DNA of 64,000 nt, from assembly GCA_019925095.2 (NCBI GenBank), contig CM034389.1:1820001-1884000 (forward strand), in the 5' to 3' direction. The notes below the pieces were generated by a model. That model was not told the DNA's origin. It ran no database searches and saw only the letters and a program-made list of their open reading frames with translations. Of this stretch, positions 51,790 through 62,099 are shown in pieces (within the stretch, counting starts at the first letter, position 1; every line of letters starts with the position of its first letter). The translations under genes and the position numbers were made by a program. The stretch is from Dendrolimus kikuchii. Its lineage: Eukaryota > Arthropoda > Insecta > Lepidoptera > Lasiocampidae.

Positions 51790-52392
51790 TTAACCGACTT
51801 CAAAAAAAGGAGGAGCTTCTCAATTCGTTGGGATCTTTTTTTTATGTATGTTCACCGATTACTACGAGATTTATGATTTACGTGATTCTTTTTTTGTTCA
51901 ACGCGGAATAGCTGCCGTTTGGTCTCCTAAAAATTAGACATAGTTTGGCCCAGTAGTTTGCATTTTATGAACATTTTTTATGAATTTTTTCCATTCCGTT
52001 CCATATGTACACCGGTTACGCTGAGATGTATGATCCGATTTACGTGATTCTTGTTTAGTTTGATGCGGAATAGTTGCCATTTGGTCCCCTAAAAATTTAA
52101 CACAGTTTGGCCCAGTAGTTTTCATTTTATGAACATTTATTATGAACAATTTTCCATTCCGGTCCATATGTACCCCGATTAAGCTGAGATTTATGATCCG
52201 ATTTACGTGATTCTTGTTTATTTTGATGCGGAATAGCTGCCATTTGGTACCCTAAAAATTTAACATAGTTTGGCCCAGTAGTTTACATTTTACGAACATT
52301 TTTTTGTTCCCGTTTCTTGGGACCTATATTTTTTAAGGAGCGTTGCACCTTTCGTAGGTCTACCCATACATAGCTAGACACTAAAAAGTAAC
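51790..52392. repeat. Element with three tandem ~165-bp units
   Basis: The left end taaccgacttcaaaaaaagg matches 39838. From about 51860 a unit recurs three times: 'gatttacgtgattct', gcggaatagctgcc, 'agtttggcccagtagtttt' and ttttatgaacattt (starts near 51872, 52037 and 52199). The minus frame repeating TTGPN...VHKM reflects this. Confidence 0.7.
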
Positions 52393-52627
52393 AAAAAAAT
52401 AAAAAAAACTTCGTTTAAAAAAGCCGACTTCAAAAACAAAAATCTAAAAATATATATTATCTAAAACATCTTAAAGTCGGTGCTTAGTAATTTTTATGTT
52501 TTACTTTGCACCGACTTCAAGATGTTTTAGATAATATATATTAATAATAATAGCTTTAGAAATAAGTTATTTTATACTTTTTAGTTTTTGAAGTCGGTTT
52601 TTTCAACGAAGTTTTTTTTATTTTTAA
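52393..52627. mobile_element. Compound palindrome (foldback MITE)
   Basis: Outer arms: aaaaaaaacttcgtttaaaa / 'ttcaacgaagttttttt' and gccgacttcaaaaac / gtttttgaagtcggtttt. Inner arms: atatattatctaaaacatct / agatgttttagataatatat and gtcggtgc / gcaccgac around a 25-bp spacer. It can fold over nearly its whole length. It forms the right end of the tandem-unit element. Confidence 0.72.
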
Positions 52628-52659
52628 CTATGAAACAGATTTAACCAGGCTTACTAACT

Positions 52660-52900
52660 TACTGCGCTAGGATCAGCGTAGGCGTAACTACGTTCTAAGT
52701 CTCACGCTCTTCCTGCCATAAGCGCGGGGCACATGGGAGGAGGCTGGTTTTAGTGGAGTATTGAGTCTTCGAGTCTCCACATAAGCGATTTGATTCTGGT
52801 CCGCCCATTCGTAGGTGACACCTCTCATCGCTTTGGTCTAGTTCCTAGTAAATGACCCGGTGGTGTGCGAAATGCATTTCCCCCGCCTCAAAAAAAAAAC
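52660..52900 (+). mobile_element. R1-like LINE 3' UTR with poly(A)
   Basis: gcgtaactacgttctaagtc, 'cgcggggcacatgggagg' and catttcccccgcctcaaaaa match 45263-45512. It ends in about 10 A. No coding part; strongly 5'-truncated. Confidence 0.72.
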
Positions 52901-52982
52901 GCGCTTGTATCAAGTGCGACATCTGCTAGCTGCTTCTGGTTTTCTATGTAATGTAAAATTATTTCCATTGCTATTGCAAGAT

Positions 52983-53548
52983 TCTTATATATAAAATTCT
53001 CGTGTCACAATGTTCGTTCCCATACTCCTCCGAAACGGCTTGACCGATTTTTATTAAATTTTTTATGCACGTTCAGTATGTCTGAGATTCGGCTATTATC
53101 TATTTTTCAAACCCCTAAGTGATAAGGGGTGCCCACACCAAAAATTTTATTTTTATTTTTTGTATAATTTTTTTATTTTTTTAGGATACAGCATTAAAAA
53201 ATATATGCAACCCTAAATTTTCACCCCCCTACGATCAACCCTTATTTTTTATTAGTTAATTATAAACTTTAATTTTTGGGAAAGATTTTTAATCTTATTT
53301 TGTCATAACTTAGAATAAAAAAAATTATATTACTCTTTTAGATTCACAATTAGAACCGGTAGGTGGCGCTGAGACCGGGTTCTGGAATACTCCTAATCAC
53401 CTGGAACGATTTTGGTGATTTTGCTTTTGTGTGTTTGAGTGGGTACCCGGATGGTTTAGATTCGCAATTAGAACCGGTACGTGGCTCTGGGATCGGATTC
53501 TAGAATTTTATTTTTTAAAGGCAAGACAACGTCTGCCGGGGCCGCTAG
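52983..53548 (+). mobile_element. Helitron-like element, 566 bp
   Basis: 5' tcttatatataaaattctcg, an interior 'ctccgaaacggcttgaccg', two 'aggtggcgctgag'-type blocks and the 3' end tgccggggccgctag plus T. Its near mirror image lies at 53814-54382. Confidence 0.72.
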
Positions 53549-53564
53549 TATTATTACATATTTT

Positions 53565-53805
53565 TTTTTATTTTGAAGTTCGGCAGACAGGCAGACGGCC
53601 CACTAGGGAGACTGGAACCTGGTCACTAATGCCGGATACAACTCAAGGTTGTTATGGCGACATACTTTAGACCAGGGGTGGTAGCCATCCAGTCGGGTAA
53701 ATGCCCTACCACCTGGCTGTGGGTTGTTAAGTCGCCTCTTAAGACATGCCGCCCGGCCGCAGGAAATTGTATTCTTTCTCCGTTCCCGCACGGATAGAAA
53801 TACTT
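53565..53805 (-). repeat. Family A retroposon between inverted Helitrons
   Basis: Antisense copy (gaagttcggcagacaggc to 'ccgttcccgcacggata') with a deletion of the core: cccactagggagactggaac joins two distant parts. Confidence 0.75.
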
Positions 53806-53813
53806 ATAAATAA

Positions 53814-54382
53814 CTAGCGGCCCCGGCAGACGTTGTCCTGCCTTTAAAAAATAAAATTCTAGAACCCGATCCCAGAGCCACCTACCGGTTCTAATTGCGA
53901 ATCTAAACCATCCGGGTACCCACTCAAACACATAAAAACAAAATCACCGAAATCGCTCCAGGTGATTAGGAGCATTCCAGAACCCGATCTCAGCGCCACT
54001 TACCGTTCTAATTGGGAATCTAAAAGAGTAATATATTTTTTTTTATTCTAAGTCATGACAAAATAGGATTAAAAATCTTGCCAAAAAATTAAAGTTTAAT
54101 TAACAAATAAAAAATAGGGGTTGATCGTAAAGGGGTGAAAATTTAGGGTTGTATGTATTTTTAATGCTGTATCCTGAAAATATAAAAAAATAAAAAATTA
54201 TCCAAAAAATAAAAAAATAAATTTTGGGATGGACACCCTTTATCACTTAGGGGTATGAAAAATAGATAGTAGCCGATTCTCAGACCTACTGAATATGCAT
54301 ATAAAATTTCATAAGAATCGGTCAAGCCGTTTCGGAGGAGTATGGTAACTAACACTGTGACACGAGAATTTTATATATTAGA
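53814..54382 (-). mobile_element. Helitron-like element, 569 bp, inverted partner
   Basis: ctagcggccccggcagacg on plus (CTAG end on minus) to agaattttatatattaga. It is the reverse complement of 52983-53548 at similar length. Confidence 0.72.
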
Positions 54383-54756
54383 TTGTCACATATACTTGTT
54401 ATAATGGTTTACTCGTTCTTCAAACATTCAAGGATCGTTTGTTTATAAGTGCTGGGCCTATTTGCAGCTATATCTATTAAGTAGAGCAAGATATCTACAA
54501 TATGGCATCAGACAGTTCGAAGAGCCAGGGTTGAACGAAGTGCTATTGGCATAATAAAACTATCGAACGCTATTTTTTATGAAGAGTTCATATCGGCTGG
54601 CAGTTTTACGAGCGGCCCTATACTTTTTGAGTTATCATCAGTTTTAGAAATGTAGGTCTTACGAATATAGTTTTTATGGCTGAAAACGGTTTATATAGTA
54701 ATTTGTTTGAAAGAAAATGTTTATATTGCTATCTTTCTATATAACTTGTTTTTCTA
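54383..54756. other. No gene recognised
   Basis: AT-rich sequence without matches elsewhere in the window. Confidence 0.4.
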
Positions 54757-55015
54757 TAGAATGTAGTGGAACACTTACAGACCAATAGATGGCGCTGTGC
54801 AATAATTGAGGTCGCCAACGTTTCCCGAAACGTACAAAGAATATATACAAATTTTCAACAATAACAGTTGGGCCTAGGCTTGCGAGGAACAACAATAGCC
54901 TCGCTGGAAGATCTTCCATTGAGACGGAGCATTCCATCTCCTTCCTCCACCCTATACAGAGCACCCCTTCACTGGTGATCCCGACGTGATGGTTTGTATG
55001 TGTTCCACTACAATA
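54757..55015 (+). mobile_element. Family E element with inverted ends
   Basis: gtagtggaacacttacag at the left and tgtatgtgttccactac at the right are inverted repeats of about 17 bp. The interior matches 43800-44020 and 39921-40130. This is the complete version, about 255 bp, so family E is a TIR-type MITE. TSD unclear. Confidence 0.68.
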
Positions 55016-55074
55016 AGATTGTTCTTGTATCAAAATATTAATTAGTTAAAATACGATGAATGAAAAAAACATAA

Positions 55075-55571
55075 TGTTACATACCGACATAAAAATGCGC
55101 ACACCTGCAGGTCGTAAAACGCAGTTTTATTGCCTTCCCGGATTTAGGAATTCTTTTGTTTTCTTTGTGTTTAAAATTTGCAATTAGACAATAGCCTATT
55201 GTTATTGTTTATGGCCGCTCGCAGGCATAATTGTGCAGATGTGCAGAATTATGTTTTCTGGAAATAGCGTCGACAGTGGCCAGGTGTGGTTCTTGGAAAT
55301 CATTGTTTACACGGTCGTGCCATATTGTAAGCTGACTATAAAGGAATGCCCGAATGGAGAGACGGGCAGTCGAGCGAAGATTACGATACAAGCAAGACGT
55401 GTACATTCGACAAGCGATATAGTGACGGACTTTGCGCGTATTATTGATCGTGCAGATTGTAACAAGTAGTGTCTAGTTTTATTTGTACCTGTTTTATACG
55501 TGTTTGTATAGTTCTAATAAACTCTATAGTAATTCCAACGGCATTTTAATTCGAGTCCCACACTCGTAACA
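55075..55571 (+). mobile_element. Solo LTR (TGTTACG family), TSD ATAA
   Basis: Begins tgttacataccgac and ends cccacactcgtaaca, with ataa at 55071-55074 and 55572-55575. Sense-strand signals: TATA-like gactataaagg (55335) and poly(A) gttctaataaactc (55512). 497 bp, best-preserved copy. Confidence 0.87.
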
Positions 55572-55689
55572 ATAATATATAAGTATACACTAGTTATATT
55601 TTTTACATATAGTATATAGTTTAGTACATAGTTTTTCACGCGGTCAAACTCTGGTGAGTAAGCTCTATTTAACTTACACAAAAACTTAT

Positions 55690-55986
55690 AAAAAGGAAAT
55701 TCGACGTAATAATGGACTGTATGATTATTATTTATAAATGTACATTTAAAGAGTATAACAAAGAGAGTCGAGTACAATATAGCTGAGTGGCTGAATTGAT
55801 AATTTTTCTTGATGTAGTAGTAGTATCAGCAGTAGTTCATTTTCAGTTTTTTCGGCCTCCTATACCCGCATTCCGTCCGACGCCTAGTTGCTAATCGCGC
55901 TAGCTATGGGCGTCGGCGGTATGCGGGGCGCGGAGTGTAGATGTGCTCCGGCGGGCGGGTCAGGGGGGTGCTCTCTGTCCGCAACA
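55690..55986 (-). mobile_element. 3' LTR of the BEL/Pao element
   Basis: On minus it starts tgttgcggacagagagcac at 55986. 55728-55986 is matched by 63622-63879 with only a couple of differences. The downstream edge near 55690 (after cgtcgaattt) is diverged, so the exact end and TSD are not fixed. The gag-pol frame runs about 34 codons into it. Confidence 0.82.
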
Positions 55987-58900
55987 TCCTCCCCCCGGCG
56001 CAGATCCTCGAAGCCATCTCTTCTCGTCAGGACGATGAGCCTCCTTACTGGTCTCCTGAAGATGCCTCCCCGCGTTCGCACGTCCGCGCTCCGTATTATG
56101 TTGTCCGGTCCGCGATAAGTGCGCTCGATTTGACCCCGGGGCCATACGTTACGTGGCAACAGACCGTCCGCAATGATAACGACGTCTCCAACACGTATGC
56201 TTTCCTCACGTCGTCTTACGTCGTCCCTCGGTGCCAATGTAGGTAAGTACTCGCGTAGCCAACGAGTCCAGAACATGTCCGCTAAAGCTTGAGTGGCGAT
56301 CCATGTCTTCCTGTCTGCTAACTCGTTCGTTCCCGTGATTGGCAAGCCCGTCGCCGACCCGATTAGAAAGTGGTTCGGGGTGAGCGCTTCGTCGTCTTCA
56401 GGGCTCACCGACACGTGAGTTAGCGGGCGCGAGTTTACGGTATGTTCTATTTCCGTGATGACAGTCGTAAGTGTTTCTTCTCTGGGAGCTTGTTCCGCCA
56501 ATGTTGCGTGGAGTGCCGTCTTCACCGACCGAATTAACCGTTCCCAAGCTCCCCCCTGGTTCGGTGCGCCGGGATCGATGAAACGCCACGCTAAGTGTCT
56601 CCCTTTTACGTGATCTGGCATCTCTTCCTTCCATCTCGCGTACGCCGTTAGTAACTCTGTGTCCGCTCCATGGAAATTCGTTGCATTATCAGACCATATC
56701 ACTTGAGGCCAGCCGCGTCGTGCTCCCATCCTTCTTAGGGCCATGATAGCAGAGTCTGTGCTAAGGCTTGCTATAAGTTCCATATGAATGGCACGAGTCA
56801 CCATACATGTAAACAGCATTCCCCATCGTTTTTCTTTGCGACGTCCTATGGTCACCCATATGGGGCCAAAACAGTCAATTCCGCAATTGGTAAAAGGCCG
56901 TGCGTAGGCAGCTAGACGGTCCTTTGGCAGGTTTCCTTTCACCGGTACTGTCGGCGCAGTCTTCTTCAAACGACAGACCGTACATTGCCGCAGGATGTTT
57001 CGCACCGTAGGTCGCACTCGTAGCACCCAGTATTTTTGCCGGACGTTGTTTACGACATGTTCTCTCCCTATGTGATGATGCTGTTCATGTTCACCTCTTA
57101 TAATCAGCCGAGTGAGGTGATGTGACCCGTCTAAGATCGGTGGGTTGCCGGTAAGCTCGCGCAGGGTGACCGCATTGATCCTGCCGTTTAGCTTTATTAC
57201 CCCGTCCCCCCCGTATTCGGGGTCGAGCTTATAAAGCCGGCTGTCACGTGACACGCGTTCTCCTTTCTTCAAACGCTCGTAATCCTTCGGGAAGCTTTCC
57301 TGTTGCGCTTGACGAATGAGTAAACGTTCAGCTCTCTCTATGTGTCGCGTTTCCATAGTGCGAGTCCTTCGTCTGCACTTGTCGATAAAGGCGAGCGCGT
57401 AGGCGGTCGCTCGTAGCAATTTTCCGTATGACGAAAATCTTGTGACGTCAACGAGTGGCTTTTCATCGGTCGTGTAAGTTACCACGACCTCGTCATCTTC
57501 GGTTTCCGTCGGTTCTTCTTTCGGCCAATTCGTCGGGGGTCCATGGAGAAATTCCGGGCCTTTAAACCAGCGGTCGTCCGTTTTCATACTCGAGACGTTA
57601 ATCCTGGTTGCGTCGTCGGCGACGTTGTAACTTGTCGGCACCCATCGCCATTGCTCAGACTCGGTTATTTCGCCGATTTCGCTCAGTCTGTGTGCAACGT
57701 ATGGGGTATATCGTACCGAGTCGTTTCTTATCCAGTGAAGAACGGTCTTCGAGTCGCTCCAAAAGATGACGTCATAACGCTTGAAACTATGTTCCTTTTT
57801 TATTTCCGCCGCTAACCTGGCTCCTATTAGCGCGGCTTGTAGCTCCATCCGCGGGATGCTTTGCGCCTTCATCGGGGCCACTTTCGCTTTTCCCGCGATT
57901 AAAGTGACGCCGACGTTCCCGTTGCGCTGCTCAAAGCGCCAGTAAGCCGCTGCTGCGTAGGCCTGTTCGCTGGCGTCCGTAAAGACGTGTAATTGCATGT
58001 TTACGACGTCTCTATCCCCTCCATAGCACCGCGGTAATCTTAACTCTTTTATAGAGTTTAAGTCACGGATCCATTCTTCGAATTCACTTGCCTCTTCCGT
58101 TGGCAAGGGTTCATCCCAGCCTAGCTTAAGCCTCCAGAGTCTTTGTAGCACTATCTTCGCCCTTATAGTGTACGGGCTGAGTAAGCCTAATGGGTCGAAA
58201 AGTGACATGACCATGCCCAGGGCCTCTCTCTTGGTGGGTGTTTGCGTGCCGCATTTTATGCTGTGTGGAACTCTTGGCATAGCGGTATTAAACGCGAGTT
58301 CATCCGTTTCCGGCATCCATAACACACCCAATGTCTTCCCGTAGGGATGCGCGCTAGCACCGAGCTCTTTGGGCTGTCTGGCTCTCTCTTCATCCGGGAT
58401 ATTTTCCATAAGGCGCTCGCGATTCGTATCCCATCCCGCGAGCTGAAAGCCGGCCTTCCTGTGCACTTCTTGTACTTCCGCTATCGCCTTGGCCGCTTCC
58501 GTTTCCGTTTCGAAGCTTTGAACCCAGTCGTCCATGTAGTGGTTTTGCGTGATTGAGTGATACGCCCGTGGGTATGTTTCCTTATGATCACTCGCATTCC
58601 TATCTCTCACGCTATGTGCGAGGAATGGCGAGCTTCGTGCTCCGAATATCATAGACGTCATAACGTAGCGCCGAGGCGGGTTATGGCGGTCGTCACCGCG
58701 CCATAAGAAGTGCTGCGCCGCTCTGTCTTCTTTCCTTATCTTCACCTGAAGGAACATGTCACGTATGTCAGCTGTTACGGCGATCTTCCCTTCCCGGAAT
58801 CTGAACAGGATTCCGTATAAGGCACGTAGCAAGTCTGGCCCATCCAGTAACGCATCGTTCATGCACACCCCGTTTGAACGGGCGGCAGCGTCAAATACCA

Positions 58901-61544
58901 GTCTCACTTTGTCAGGCTTATTCGGGTTCGTAACGGCGAAGTGAGGCATGTACCACATGCGTTGGTTTCCTTCGTGGCTTCGTTCGCAAGGCTCGGCGTA
59001 TCCTTTTGCTAGTAGCCTGTTGACCTGGGCCGTGTATGCTTGTTTAAACTGCGGCGACTTATCCATTTTGCGCTCGATCCCGCGTAGACGACGCACTGCC
59101 ATGTCGTAGCTCGGTGGCATGGTGACGTCATCGTTTCGCCAGGGCAGTCCGACTTCGAAGCGGCCGTTTTCTCTCTTCACGGTTTCTGAAAATATCTTCA
59201 GCGCCCGTTGTTCTTCCGCTACAGGTTTCACCTTGTTCGATATGCCGAGTGCGTCGATATCGAAATGAGACTTCACTATTTCGAATAATTCGTCCTTTTC
59301 CCGCGGCTCTTTATCTTGCCACGTTCGGACGTGTAATACGGTGTCGTTTCCCTGCGTCACCAGGCCTCTGGGTGCACTCCCGTGTATGGTCCACCCCAAG
59401 AGGGTCAGGGAAGCGGCTGGTTGGCTCTTCTTTCCTGCCAACAGTTTTCTAGTCACGATCAGATGCCAGTTGTCAGCTCCAATTAATACGCGCGGCTTGG
59501 CGTTCATAAAGCACACGTCGTCTATATGAAGCGTCTTCAAATGGTGTAACTGTCGTATGACTTCAGACTTAACGGAGTGAGTTCCCAGTGCGAGTTTCTT
59601 CACGGTGCGCGCCTTGATAGGATGGTAGTGCGGTTGCGCTCTTCCGCGCACCGCGACGCTCACCATCCTACTTTCCGCTTCCCGCTGGCTCGACGTGATG
59701 CCGTGAATGTTCAATGGCCTCCTCGGGCCATCTGCCCCTAGCATCCCGGCTATCTCCTCGTCGACGAGCGTGATCGTGGACCCTTCATCCAGCAGCGCGT
59801 ACGTGCTCACTTCCTTTCCGTTAAGCCCCTTGACGGTAATCGGACACACCTTCAATAACACTCTTCTCTCGGTGTTAGAATTGTGTGCCGATGCCGTCAT
59901 GACCGACTCCTCTCTGTCGGCCGGTTGACTGACCGACTCCGCTCGGTCGATCGGTCCACTGACGGCTCCAGTTTCCCTTCGTTGGTGTAGAAGTGCGTGA
60001 TGCGGCTCGCGGCATTCATTAACACCGCACTTCCTCGCCTTACAACGGAACCGTCTGTGTTTACTTAGTAGGCACAAAAAACATATTCTCGTTTCCTTGG
60101 CCCACTCCCATCTGGCTGGCAACGACATCGAAGCCAGCTTGCCGCACTGCGTTGTCTGGTGCTCAGCTCCGCAACAGTAGCACACGATCTTGGCTTCCGT
60201 TGTAGCATACACACGGCGACGCTCGTTCATCCTCGGCGGCTTCACTTTATTTTCTTTAGTGACGTTTACACTCGTCGTAGGCAGTGATGACGTCATGAAA
60301 GAATACTTCATTGCTCTGTCTGCTTCGCCCGTTAGAAATTTCGATAGTGTCATAATCTCCGGCTCGTCTCGGCTCGAGAATTCATCTGCAAAGTCGCACC
60401 ATTTCGTTCGTAGATGCGGGCTGAGCTTCTCGACGACTTGTCGTGTCAACATAGGGTTAAGTAAATATCCCTTGTTGTCGACACACGAGATGACCGTCAC
60501 TATATTCTGCAATTTGGTGGCTAGGCTGTTGAGTTCGCTGGCAGACGAACCCGATCGTGGCAACTTCTTGATGTCTTCCAATGCGCGACTGATTATGATC
60601 TCTGGACGTCCATAGCAGCGCTCCAGCGTCTTCATAATGATCGCAGGGTCCACTGCGGTATACAGCAGGGCTGTCACGCACTCCCTTGCTTCGCCTTTAA
60701 GGCAAGTGCGTAGACGGCCTAAGTTCTCCGCAGGTGAAAATCCGTGTAAGCTCGTCGACTCGCGCATTGCAGCTTTAAACGGTAGCCACTCTCCCGGGGC
60801 CCCGCTAAAGGTAGGCAGCTCCTGGCACTGTCGCGGCGTCGGCCTGTTGCGTGTCATGCGCTCCAGTACGTCTGCTAGACGGTCGATTCCACGATCCCTG
60901 GATCTGGTCGGCGTCGGCGATCTTGCGTTGCGCGGCGTTCTGAACGTCACACGAGCGGTCTGGTCGTTCGTTTCTGCAGACCGGTCCCGCGCCATTGGAT
61001 ACTCTTCCCTTGCTCTTCCCGCAGCGTCTAACGGTGGTCGCGGTCCGGCTCCTCTCGTTCCGGGCTCGGTCCTGTCGCCTGCGCTCGGCGACTCCCCCCG
61101 TATGCGGGTATTCTTCAACCACTCTGTTATATTTCTCTCTGTTTCCACCCCATCGTCTTCACACACGCTGTTCCCGTCTGTCTGCTCCTTGAGGGCGGCT
61201 ATGTTCGCAGCGACCCTCTTCTTGATCAGCGACACTTGTAACCGGAGCTCTTCCCGACGGATTGCGGCGATTTGTTCTTCTGCTTCCAGTTCCACTTGCC
61301 TCACCAAAGTGGCGGCGCTGAGCTGCGAACGGTGTGATCGGACGGACGGTGATCGCGATTGGCGTTCAGTACGAATCGCGGTGTGTACTTGCGCGGTCGT
61401 CGTCTGTTGCATTCCGGGCGACGCGGGTCGCGATACGTTCGGCGCGGACGCGGACGCGGATATATGTACGGACGGCGACGCGGGGGGTTCTTGATACGCT
61501 CTCTGCACTCTGTCTTCGGCGGTCTTGCTCCTGGTGTTCGGCAT
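55884..61544 (-). CDS. BEL/Pao retrotransposon gag-pol polyprotein, intact, 1,886 aa
   Basis: One uninterrupted frame. Order by residue: gag-like region with a DUF1759-type segment (about 240-420); zinc knuckles CX2CX3HX4C (455-467) and CX2CX4HX4C (488-501); aspartic protease LLDEGST (584-590; DEG in place of the usual DSG/DTG); reverse transcriptase with D926 in TADIRDMF and YMDD (1003-1006); RNase H with FTDAS D1190, E1234, D1264 and NVADDATR (1307-1314); integrase with HHCC (HH near 1475-1496, CTVC 1521-1524) and DDE D1557, D1619, E1668; C-terminal DUF5641-like domain (about 1757-1838). It copies element RNA into DNA and integrates it. No envelope. The last 34 residues lie in the 3' LTR. 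No stop or frameshift, so recently active or still competent in coding. Confidence 0.93.
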   Translation of the reverse strand: MPNTRSKTAEDRVQRAYQEPPASPSVHISASASAPNVSRPASPGMQQTTTAQVHTAIRTERQSRSPSVRSHRSQLSAATLVRQVELEAEEQIAAIRREELRLQVSLIKKRVAANIAALKEQTDGNSVCEDDGVETERNITEWLKNTRIRGESPSAGDRTEPGTRGAGPRPPLDAAGRAREEYPMARDRSAETNDQTARVTFRTPRNARSPTPTRSRDRGIDRLADVLERMTRNRPTPRQCQELPTFSGAPGEWLPFKAAMRESTSLHGFSPAENLGRLRTCLKGEARECVTALLYTAVDPAIIMKTLERCYGRPEIIISRALEDIKKLPRSGSSASELNSLATKLQNIVTVISCVDNKGYLLNPMLTRQVVEKLSPHLRTKWCDFADEFSSRDEPEIMTLSKFLTGEADRAMKYSFMTSSLPTTSVNVTKENKVKPPRMNERRRVYATTEAKIVCYCCGAEHQTTQCGKLASMSLPARWEWAKETRICFLCLLSKHRRFRCKARKCGVNECREPHHALLHQRRETGAVSGPIDRAESVSQPADREESVMTASAHNSNTERRVLLKVCPITVKGLNGKEVSTYALLDEGSTITLVDEEIAGMLGADGPRRPLNIHGITSSQREAESRMVSVAVRGRAQPHYHPIKARTVKKLALGTHSVKSEVIRQLHHLKTLHIDDVCFMNAKPRVLIGADNWHLIVTRKLLAGKKSQPAASLTLLGWTIHGSAPRGLVTQGNDTVLHVRTWQDKEPREKDELFEIVKSHFDIDALGISNKVKPVAEEQRALKIFSETVKRENGRFEVGLPWRNDDVTMPPSYDMAVRRLRGIERKMDKSPQFKQAYTAQVNRLLAKGYAEPCERSHEGNQRMWYMPHFAVTNPNKPDKVRLVFDAAARSNGVCMNDALLDGPDLLRALYGILFRFREGKIAVTADIRDMFLQVKIRKEDRAAQHFLWRGDDRHNPPRRYVMTSMIFGARSSPFLAHSVRDRNASDHKETYPRAYHSITQNHYMDDWVQSFETETEAAKAIAEVQEVHRKAGFQLAGWDTNRERLMENIPDEERARQPKELGASAHPYGKTLGVLWMPETDELAFNTAMPRVPHSIKCGTQTPTKREALGMVMSLFDPLGLLSPYTIRAKIVLQRLWRLKLGWDEPLPTEEASEFEEWIRDLNSIKELRLPRCYGGDRDVVNMQLHVFTDASEQAYAAAAYWRFEQRNGNVGVTLIAGKAKVAPMKAQSIPRMELQAALIGARLAAEIKKEHSFKRYDVIFWSDSKTVLHWIRNDSVRYTPYVAHRLSEIGEITESEQWRWVPTSYNVADDATRINVSSMKTDDRWFKGPEFLHGPPTNWPKEEPTETEDDEVVVTYTTDEKPLVDVTRFSSYGKLLRATAYALAFIDKCRRRTRTMETRHIERAERLLIRQAQQESFPKDYERLKKGERVSRDSRLYKLDPEYGGDGVIKLNGRINAVTLRELTGNPPILDGSHHLTRLIIRGEHEQHHHIGREHVVNNVRQKYWVLRVRPTVRNILRQCTVCRLKKTAPTVPVKGNLPKDRLAAYARPFTNCGIDCFGPIWVTIGRRKEKRWGMLFTCMVTRAIHMELIASLSTDSAIMALRRMGARRGWPQVIWSDNATNFHGADTELLTAYARWKEEMPDHVKGRHLAWRFIDPGAPNQGGAWERLIRSVKTALHATLAEQAPREETLTTVITEIEHTVNSRPLTHVSVSPEDDEALTPNHFLIGSATGLPITGTNELADRKTWIATQALADMFWTRWLREYLPTLAPRDDVRRREESIRVGDVVIIADGLLPRNVWPRGQIERTYRGPDNIIRSADVRTRGGIFRRPVRRLIVLTRRDGFEDLRRGEDVADREHPPDPPAGAHLHSAPRIPPTPIASAISN

Positions 61545-62071
61545 CTTCGGTCCTTGCCTTAGCCTAACACGTATGACCGACTACCCTGACCAGTGTGTAT
61601 ATATGTGTGTGTATAACCGACGATCCTAATTTACTACACTAAACACTAAACACTGAGACCTTTGACCGACCTAACTGGAAACAGCGCACCGTCTATGACT
61701 TTGTGAACTGGCCGTTTGGCACCGTTAGGTGGACAGTCACTCGGTCACGGTACGAAGTAACGTTATTCTTTCTTCCGGTCTTGATCCTGCAGACGCGTAG
61801 CCTCGGCGTCCGGGGCAGGAACTCTTGGTCTCCTGGTACGTAGTCCGGCAGGAACTCTTGGTCTCCTAGTACGTAGTCCGGGCTGCCCACGATGATCTTC
61901 TATAATAATCTTCTTTCTTCTTTAGGGTGCCGCTACGAGACCGTATAGAGTTGGCCTTTCTTCTTTCTTGAGGTTTCGATGGAGCAAAAGACACTGCTCG
62001 TTTCTTCTTTGCGATTCTTCTATCCGGCGGCGAAGTACCAAAAAACTATTGGTGGCAGTTGCACCTCGGGT
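61545..62071 (-). other. BEL/Pao 5' leader
   Basis: Untranslated region between the 5' LTR and the gag start (ATG at 61544). Contains a short direct repeat of 'caggaactcttggtctcct' (61818 and 61850). Next to the LTR it reads on minus ACCCGAGGTGCAACTGCCACC, whose caactgcc core also follows the LTR-like ends at 1470 and 28305. No standard TGG-starting primer site was placed. Confidence 0.6.
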
Positions 62072-62099
62072 TGTAAATGAAAATTCGACGTAATAATGT

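Noticed and set aside
60637..61494. 285-codon plus-strand frame opposite the gag region
   Set aside because: Shadow of the BEL/Pao frame in GC-rich antisense; no recognisable domain.
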